DNA of 64,000 nucleotides from Streptomyces sp. DH37 (GTDB lineage: Bacteria > Actinomycetota > Actinomycetes > Streptomycetales > Streptomycetaceae). Shown here in pieces: positions 58,915 through 64,000 of the stretch (position 1 is its first letter; every line of letters starts with the position of its first letter). A model generated the notes under the pieces. That model saw only the letters and a list, made by a program, of their open reading frames with translations, did not search any database and was not told the DNA's origin. Made by a program: the position numbers and the translations under genes. The stretch spans positions 62,001-126,000 of the forward strand of contig NZ_JARVKV010000009.1 of assembly GCF_029813835.1 (NCBI RefSeq), read 5' to 3'.

Positions 58915-60719
58915 CAGGCACCAGAAAACCATCGCGTGAACGCCGACTGGCGTTACTCGCCGCGGGCGCCCTGGTCGCCGGCGCGCTCGGCGCGGGCGGC
59001 ATGCTCCACGGCACCGCCGTGGCCGCCCCCGCGTGCACCGTCGACTACAAGGTGGCGAACGACTGGGGCAACGGCTTCACCGCCTCGGTCACCGTGACCA
59101 ACAACGCCTCCTCCTCGCTGAGCAACTGGAAGGTGGAGTGGGACTACGCGGGCAACCAGAAGGCCGGCTCGGGCTGGAACGCCACCGTGTCCCAGAGCGG
59201 CGCGCACGTGACCGCCACCGCCCCGTCGTGGAACTCCACACTCGCCTCGGGCGGCTCCGCGAACTTCGGCTTCAACGGCACCTACTCCGGGTCCAACCCG
59301 GCTCCCACCACGTTCAAGTTGAACGGCACCACCTGCAACGTGGACGGCGGCACCACGACCGGTGGCACCACTGACGGCGGCACCACCAACGGTGGCACCA
59401 CCAACGGTGGCACCACCAACGGCGGGACCACCGACGGCGGCACCACCGGCGGCTCGGGCGGGCCCGGCGACCGCGTGGACAACCCGTACGCGGGCGCCAA
59501 GCTCTACGTGAACCCCGACTGGTCGGCCCAGGCCCGCAGGAGCGGCGGCGCCGCGATCGCCAACCAGCCCACCGCCGTGTGGCTGGACCGCATCGCCGCC
59601 ATCACGTCGGGCTCCGCCGGCGAGAACAGCATGGGCCTGCGCGACCACCTCGACGCGGCCCTGGCCCAGGGCGCCACCGCGCTCCAGATGGTCACCTACA
59701 ACCTGCCCGGCCGCGACTGCGCCGCCCTGGCCTCCCAGGGCGAGCTCGGCCCGACCGAGATCGACAAGTACAAGCGGCAGTTCATCGACCCGATCGCGGC
59801 GATCCTGTCGGACCCGAAGTACGCGAGCCTGCGCATCATCAACGTCGTCGAGATCGACTCGCTGCCGAACCTGATCACCAACGTCGGCAGCCGCCCGACC
59901 GCCACCGCCAACTGCGACACGATGCTGGCGAACGGCAACTACGTCAAGGGCGTCGGCTACGCGCTGGCCAAGCTGGGCGCGATCCCGAACGTCTACAACT
60001 ACATCGACATCGGCCACCACGGCTGGCTCGGCTGGGACGACAACTTCGCCCCCACCGCCAAGCTGCTCTACCAGGCCGCCACCGCCGAGGGCTCCACGGT
60101 CAACAACGTGGCCGGCTTCGCCGCCAACGTCGCCAACTACGGCGCCCTCAAGGAGCCGCACTTCACCATCAACGACTCGGTGAACGGCACCTCGGTCCGC
60201 CAGTCCAAGTGGGTCGACTGGAACCGCTACGTGGACGAGCAGACCTACGCCCAGGCGTTCCGCGAGGAGGCGGTCAAGGCCGGCTTCCGCTCCGACGTCG
60301 GCGTGATCATCGACACCTCCCGCAACGGCTGGGGCGGCCCGAACCGGCCCAGCGCCCCCGCGGCCAAGACCAGCCTGGACGCCTTCGTCGACGGCAGCCG
60401 CATCGACCGCCGGATCCACACCGGCAACTGGTGCAACCAGGCCGGCGCCGGCCTCGGCGAGCGGCCGAAGGCGTCGCCCGCTCCGGGCATCGACGCCTAC
60501 GCGTGGATCAAGCCCCCGGGTGAGTCCGACGGCGCCAGCGAGGACATCCCGAACGACGAGGGCAAGAAGGCCGACCAGATGTGCGACCCGAACTACGGCG
60601 GCAACGCCCGCAACGGCAACAGCAAGTCCGGTGCCCTGCCGGGCGCGCCGGTCTCCGGCCACTGGTTCCAGGCCCAGTTCGAGGAGCTGCTGCGCAACGC
60701 CTACCCGCCGGTCAACTGA
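58911..60719 (+). CDS. Secreted GH6 exoglucanase (cellobiohydrolase) with N-terminal CBM2
   Basis: A 602-residue cellulase. After a signal peptide (cut near residue 39, AVAAPA) comes CBM2 (about 40-140). A linker built of repeated GGTT(D/N/T) units (about 144-180) follows, then the GH6 domain (about 185-602). Catalytic Asp residues are Asp269 in NLPGRDCAAL and Asp316 in EIDSLPNL. The family-specific loops of bacterial exo-acting members (GELGPTEIDKYKRQFIDPI) are present, so it probably releases cellobiose from non-reducing ends, complementing GH48. Codon 15 is TTA (58953-58955), another bldA codon. A CebR box lies upstream. GGAAGGAAGAGG precedes the ATG. Confidence 0.95.
   Translation: MTGTRKPSRERRLALLAAGALVAGALGAGGMLHGTAVAAPACTVDYKVANDWGNGFTASVTVTNNASSSLSNWKVEWDYAGNQKAGSGWNATVSQSGAHVTATAPSWNSTLASGGSANFGFNGTYSGSNPAPTTFKLNGTTCNVDGGTTTGGTTDGGTTNGGTTNGGTTNGGTTDGGTTGGSGGPGDRVDNPYAGAKLYVNPDWSAQARRSGGAAIANQPTAVWLDRIAAITSGSAGENSMGLRDHLDAALAQGATALQMVTYNLPGRDCAALASQGELGPTEIDKYKRQFIDPIAAILSDPKYASLRIINVVEIDSLPNLITNVGSRPTATANCDTMLANGNYVKGVGYALAKLGAIPNVYNYIDIGHHGWLGWDDNFAPTAKLLYQAATAEGSTVNNVAGFAANVANYGALKEPHFTINDSVNGTSVRQSKWVDWNRYVDEQTYAQAFREEAVKAGFRSDVGVIIDTSRNGWGGPNRPSAPAAKTSLDAFVDGSRIDRRIHTGNWCNQAGAGLGERPKASPAPGIDAYAWIKPPGESDGASEDIPNDEGKKADQMCDPNYGGNARNGNSKSGALPGAPVSGHWFQAQFEELLRNAYPPVN
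58953..58955 (+). other. TTA (bldA) codon 15 in the GH6 gene
   Basis: In-frame TTA at codon 15 inside the signal-peptide region. It is the third TTA codon seen in the window after adpA and GH48. Confidence 0.95.
59354..59449 (+). repeat. GGCACCACC-type linker repeats inside the GH6 gene
   Basis: In-frame repeats of about 12-15 bp encode GGTTTGG/GGTTDGG/GGTTNGG units between CBM2 and the catalytic domain. The GGTTN unit is present three times in a row. Such runs can change length by slippage without breaking the frame. Confidence 0.8.
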
Positions 60720-60759
60720 TCACCGATGATCTGAGACAACAGCGGTAGGACGGCTCAAG

Positions 60760-60785
60760 GGGCCGGTCGGTACGCCGACCGGCCC
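60760..60785. terminator. Terminator between GH6 and cebR
   Basis: GGGCCGGTCGG (60760-60770) pairs perfectly with CCGACCGGCCC (60775-60785), loop TACG. It is placed between two convergent genes. Confidence 0.88.
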
Positions 60786-60867
60786 TCCGCCGTCTCCGCG
60801 TAACCTGCACGGGGAGGCGTCCGGAAGGGAGGACGGGGTGAGGGAAGCGTCGGAAGCGCGCACGGGT

Positions 60868-61905
60868 CTACGACGAGGAGCGGCGGACCAGCTCCGTCGG
60901 CAGCACCCGGCTGGAGCGTTCGTCCCGGCCGGCCTTGCGGTCCTCGATCTGCTCCAGCAGCACCCGGGCCATCGAGCGGCCCATCTCCTCCAGCGGCTGC
61001 CGCACACTGGTCAGCGGCGGATCCATGTGGCGGGCGACGGCCGAGTCGTCGAAGCCGACCAGGGCCACCTCGTCCGGCACCCGGCGGCCCGCCTCGCGCA
61101 GCACGGCACGGGCGCCGGCGGCCATCACGTCGGAGGCGCAGAAGACGGCGTCCAGATCGGGCCGCCGGGACAGCAGCTCCCGCATGGCGCGGCGACCGCC
61201 CTCCTCGGTGAAGTCGCCCTCGGCGAGCAGCCGTTCGTCCTCCTCCACCCCCGCGGCGCGCAGCGCGTCGCGGTACCCCTGGAGCCGGCACTGGGCGACG
61301 TACATGTCCAACGGTCCGGTGACGGTGGCCACCGCCCGCCGGCCGCTCCCGATCAGGTGCTCCACGGCGGCCTGGGCGCCGCCGGTGTTGTCGCAGTCCA
61401 CGTAGGGCACCGGCTCGTCGCCGCTGCGGCGGCCGCTGAGGACGGCGGGCATCTCGATCCGTTCCAGCAGGTCGGGCAGGGGATCGTCGGCGTGCACGGA
61501 GACCAGCAGCACGCCGTCCACGCGGTGGGCCGTGACGTACTGGGCGAAGCGGTCGCGCTCCTTGGGAGTGCGGATCAGCGTGAGCAGCAGCTGCATGTCC
61601 GTGTCGGCGAGCTCGGCGCTGACACCGCGGATGATACCGGAGAAGTAGGGCTCGGCGAACAGCCTGGTCTCGGCCTCGGGGATGACCAGCGCGATCGCGT
61701 CGGTGCTGCCCGCGGCCAGCGCCCGGGCGGCCCGGTTGGGCACGTAGCCCAGCTCGGCGATCGCCTGCTGGACGGCGGTGCGCGTCTGGTCGCTGACGTT
61801 GGCGGCGCCGTTGATCACCCGGGAGACGGTGCCGCGGCCCACCCCCGCGTAGGCGGCGACCTGTTCCAGAGTGGGCCTCTGGCCCCGCCTTCCGCTCACT
61901 GTCAT
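60868..61905 (-). CDS. cebR: CebR, LacI-family repressor of cellulose/cellobiose genes
   Basis: A 345-residue LacI-type repressor. The HTH is RPTLEQVAAYAGVGRGTVSRVINGAANVSDQTR, and the sugar-binding core follows (ALVIPEAETRLFAEPYFSGIIRGV; VALVGFDDSAVARHMDPPLTSV). It binds TGGGAGCGCTCCCA and is released by cellobiose or cellotriose, as established for Streptomyces CebR. ATG 61905 has GGGGAGG 5 nt upstream. It is divergent from cebE. Boxes at 58376, 58520 and 62072 place the cellulases and the transporter in its regulon. Confidence 0.95.
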   Translation of the reverse strand: MTVSGRRGQRPTLEQVAAYAGVGRGTVSRVINGAANVSDQTRTAVQQAIAELGYVPNRAARALAAGSTDAIALVIPEAETRLFAEPYFSGIIRGVSAELADTDMQLLLTLIRTPKERDRFAQYVTAHRVDGVLLVSVHADDPLPDLLERIEMPAVLSGRRSGDEPVPYVDCDNTGGAQAAVEHLIGSGRRAVATVTGPLDMYVAQCRLQGYRDALRAAGVEEDERLLAEGDFTEEGGRRAMRELLSRRPDLDAVFCASDVMAAGARAVLREAGRRVPDEVALVGFDDSAVARHMDPPLTSVRQPLEEMGRSMARVLLEQIEDRKAGRDERSSRVLPTELVRRSSS

Positions 61906-62071
61906 GACCGCCTCCCCAGGTCGTACGGGCTCACCTGCACAGGACCGGTCGGTCCCCTGCACCAGTATCGATCAGCCACCGAAGCTAACAGCCGGATAAC
62001 TGCGCCGGGTCAGTCTGTCCATTCCCTTGACACCCGCGCCAGGGACCGGCAACTCTTCAACTCATCACGCC

Positions 62072-62085
62072 TGGGAGCGCTCCCA
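62072..62085. promoter_or_regulatory. CebR box before cebE
   Basis: TGGGAGCGCTCCCA, perfect 14-bp palindrome, 116 bp before the cebE GTG, in the 296-bp gap between cebR and cebE. No gene is seen in that gap. Confidence 0.95.
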
Positions 62086-62201
62086 AAGGACCTGACCCAT
62101 ACAGAACCCGCACGTTCCCACCCGAGCCGCAGCATCACCACCGCGGTCCCCCACACCCTTCCACGGCCGGGAGTGAAACGTCAGGGCGCTAGGAGGACGC
62201 A

Positions 62202-63527
62202 GTGCGCAAGACCCGCACCACCCGCCGAGCCGTGGCCCTCATGGCCGCCGCGGCGATCGGCACCAGCCTGCTCGCCGGGTGCGCGAGCGACGAGGACTCG
62301 GGCAAGGACACCACCGGCAGCGGTGACGCCAAGGGCAAGACCGTCATCACCGTCGGCCTCTTCGGGACCTTCGGCTTCAAGGAGGCCGGCCTCTACGAGG
62401 AGTACGAGAAGCTCAACCCGAAGGTCAAGATCGAGCAGAGCGTCGTCGAGCGGAACGAGAACTACTACCCGCAGCTGCTGACCCGTCTCGCCAGCAACAG
62501 CGGTCTCGCCGACATCCAGGGCATCGAGGTCGCGAACATCGCCGAGGTCGTCAAGACCCAGGCCGACAAGTTCGCGGACCTGTCCAACGCGGACGGCGTC
62601 TCCAAGGACGACTACTTCGACTGGAAGTGGCAGCAGGCCACCACCGAGGACGGCAAGACCATCGGCCTGGGCACCGACATCGGCCCGATGGCGATCTGCT
62701 ACCGCAAGGACCACTTCGAGGCCGCCGGCCTGCCCACCGACCGCGAGGAGGTCGGCAAGCTGTGGGCGGGCGACTGGCAGAAGTACCTGGAGACCGGCAA
62801 GGACTTCATGGAGAAGGGGCCCAAGGACGTCGCCTGGGTCGACTCCGCCAGCGGCCTGTACAACGCGGCCATCTCCTCCAGCGCCACCCGCTACTACGAC
62901 GAGCGGGGCGAGGTCATCTACAAGACCAACCCCGACGTCAGGGAGGCCTGGGACATCGCCGCGGAGGCCGCCACCGAGGACATGACCGACAAGCACGAGC
63001 TGTTCACGGACTCGTGGAACAAGGCCATGAACAACGGCACCTTCGCCACCCTCTCCTGCCCCGCCTGGATGCTCGGCTACATCCAGGACAAGGGCGGCGA
63101 CAAGGCCAAGGGCAAGTGGGACGTCGCGCCCGCGCCCAAGGCCGGCAACTGGGGCGGCTCGTTCCTCGGCGTCCCCGAGACGAGCAAGAACAAGGAGGAG
63201 GCGATCAAGCTCGCCGCCTGGCTGACCGCCCCCACCCAGCAGGCCAAGCTCTTCGCCGAGCGCGGCAGCTTCCCGAGCGCCCCGAAGTCGTACGAGACCC
63301 CCGAGGTCGCCGACGCCAAGCACGAGTACTTCTCCAACGCGCCGATCGGTGAGATCTTCTCCCAGGCGGCCGAGGGCATCCCGACCCAGGTGATCGGCCC
63401 GAAGGACCAGGTCATCCAGGAGAACCTCACCCGCGCCGGCCTCGTGCAGATCGAGCAGAAGGGCGTCTCCCCCGACAAGGCCTGGGAGTCGGCCACCAAG
63501 ACGGTCGACAACGCACTGGACGAGTGA
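62202..63527 (+). CDS. cebE: CebE, cello-oligosaccharide-binding lipoprotein of an ABC importer
   Basis: A 441-residue extracellular solute-binding protein (family 1). A lipobox LLAGC places the lipidated Cys at residue 27, so the mature protein is membrane-anchored outside the cell. The rest is the two-lobed binding fold (VITVGLFGTFGFKEAGLYEEYEKLNP; GTFATLSCPAWMLGYIQ). CebE binds cellobiose and cellotriose for uptake by CebFG with the shared ATPase MsiK. GTG 62202 follows AGGAGG by 5 nt. Expression should be repressed by CebR through the box at 62072. Confidence 0.95.
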   Translation: MRKTRTTRRAVALMAAAAIGTSLLAGCASDEDSGKDTTGSGDAKGKTVITVGLFGTFGFKEAGLYEEYEKLNPKVKIEQSVVERNENYYPQLLTRLASNSGLADIQGIEVANIAEVVKTQADKFADLSNADGVSKDDYFDWKWQQATTEDGKTIGLGTDIGPMAICYRKDHFEAAGLPTDREEVGKLWAGDWQKYLETGKDFMEKGPKDVAWVDSASGLYNAAISSSATRYYDERGEVIYKTNPDVREAWDIAAEAATEDMTDKHELFTDSWNKAMNNGTFATLSCPAWMLGYIQDKGGDKAKGKWDVAPAPKAGNWGGSFLGVPETSKNKEEAIKLAAWLTAPTQQAKLFAERGSFPSAPKSYETPEVADAKHEYFSNAPIGEIFSQAAEGIPTQVIGPKDQVIQENLTRAGLVQIEQKGVSPDKAWESATKTVDNALDE

Positions 63528-63534
63528 TCGACAA

Positions 63535-64000
63535 GTGACCACTACCGGTTCGCCGGTGTCCGCGCCCCCCGTGAAGCAGGGGGGCGCGGGCCCGCGCCAC
63601 AGGACCGCTCCGCCCTCCCGCGACGCCCGGCGGCGGGAACGCCGCAGCCGCTGGTACCAGCGGGACGTGAAGTGGAGCCCGTACGCCTTCGTCGCCCCGT
63701 TCTTCCTCTTCTTCGGCGCCTTCAGCCTCTTCCCGCTGCTGTACACGGGATGGGCCTCGCTGCACAAGGTGTCGCTGACGGCCCCGACCGACATGGAGTG
63801 GGCCGGGCTGCACAACTTCACCCGGCTGCTCGAGGACGAGTTCTTCTGGAACGCCCTGCGCAACACCCTCAGCATCGGGATCATCTCCACCGTCCCGCAG
63901 CTGCTGATGGCGCTGGGCCTCGCGCACCTGCTCAACTACAAGCTGCGCGGCGCGACGTTCTTCCGCGTCGCGATGCTGGCCCCCTACGCCACCTCGGTGG
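63535..64000 (+). CDS. cebF: CebF, ABC sugar transporter permease, 3' end missing
   Basis: GTG 63535 opens a frame that runs off the right edge with 155 codons visible. It starts 7 nt after the cebE stop. A basic, Pro-rich cytoplasmic N terminus of about 45 residues is followed by the first membrane helix (YAFVAPFFLFFGAFSLFPLLYTGWASL), a loop with GLHNFTRLLEDEFFWNALRNTL, and a second helix (IGIISTVPQLLMALGLAHLL), typical of MalF/UgpA-like permeases. It forms the membrane channel with CebG for cello-oligosaccharides delivered by CebE. Confidence 0.93.
   Translation, partial: MTTTGSPVSAPPVKQGGAGPRHRTAPPSRDARRRERRSRWYQRDVKWSPYAFVAPFFLFFGAFSLFPLLYTGWASLHKVSLTAPTDMEWAGLHNFTRLLEDEFFWNALRNTLSIGIISTVPQLLMALGLAHLLNYKLRGATFFRVAMLAPYATSV

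Noticed and set aside
1..64000. CRISPR arrays, insertion sequences, rRNA operons, replication origin
   Set aside because: No spaced direct repeats of CRISPR type, no transposase, no rRNA and no DnaA-box cluster were recognised on reading.

Overview
The window is high-GC actinobacterial DNA, almost certainly from a Streptomyces chromosome. The evidence is very high GC at third codon positions, many GTG starts, short overlapping ATGA/GTGA gene junctions, an adpA gene carrying a TTA (bldA) codon, CebR boxes, DasR-like sites and several leaderless TANNNT promoters. From memory, much of the gene order follows the S. coelicolor SCO2730-SCO2797 segment: copZ-copA, citrate synthase, agmatinase, leucine/acyl-CoA degradation, hexosaminidase, glmS2, adpA, orn, tRNA-His, cebR-cebE-cebF. 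Accessory genes are spliced into that backbone.

Region by region. 1-3963: the 5' part of an iolC-type sugar kinase (runs off the left edge), a small HTH protein, and the copper pair copZ-copA behind a CsoR-type operator. 4222-6974: a compact lasso peptide cluster (precursor A, cyclase C, leader-binding B1, protease B2) with no exporter gene, inserted between copA and citrate synthase. 7650-12502: citrate synthase, a RecD2-type helicase, and a ribokinase preceded by an odd 10-bp-periodic repeat. 12805-17517: a tiny acidic protein and a three-gene sugar catabolic operon (Gfo/Idh oxidoreductase, DHDPS-like protein, sugar isomerase) divergent from its likely LacI repressor across a perfect palindrome. 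17635-26493: a secreted S37 aminopeptidase, a NUDIX hydrolase, a fused asymmetric ABC exporter, an ankyrin protein, a small secreted protein and an agmatinase-family ureohydrolase. 26666-31791: a phosphatase-like protein, an Erm rRNA methylase with an apparent leader-peptide/hairpin attenuator, a TesB thioesterase, an acyl-CoA dehydrogenase and a TetR regulator. 31879-37809: a four-gene leucine-catabolism operon (acyl-CoA carboxylase beta and alpha, HMG-CoA lyase, acyl-CoA dehydrogenase). 37884-47969: a membrane sensor-SpoIIE phosphatase, a cytoplasmic-looking amidase, a DUF4429 protein, GH20 hexosaminidase, a small conserved protein, GlmS and a universal stress protein. 48224-51111: a small membrane protein, adpA, orn and tRNA-His. 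51226-64000: an M23 peptidase, then a polysaccharide-degrading block (PL8 lyase, GH48 and GH6 cellulases with CBM2 domains) beside the cellobiose uptake genes cebR, cebE and cebF (cut by the right edge).

How it works together. The right end is a coherent cellulose system. Secreted GH48 and GH6 exoglucanases release cellobiose, CebE/CebF import cello-oligosaccharides, and CebR boxes stand before GH48, before the GH6 region and before cebE. Both cellulase genes also carry a TTA codon near the N terminus, as does adpA, so bldA tRNA supply may gate the whole programme. The most interesting less-explained items are the lasso peptide (a close variant of the SRO15-2005 type), the erm leader ORF with a Shine-Dalgarno-sequestering hairpin, the helical-period tandem repeats in promoter regions, and a possible frameshifted secreted-protein gene between a CebR box and the GH6 start. 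All database-type comparisons are from memory; nothing was searched.
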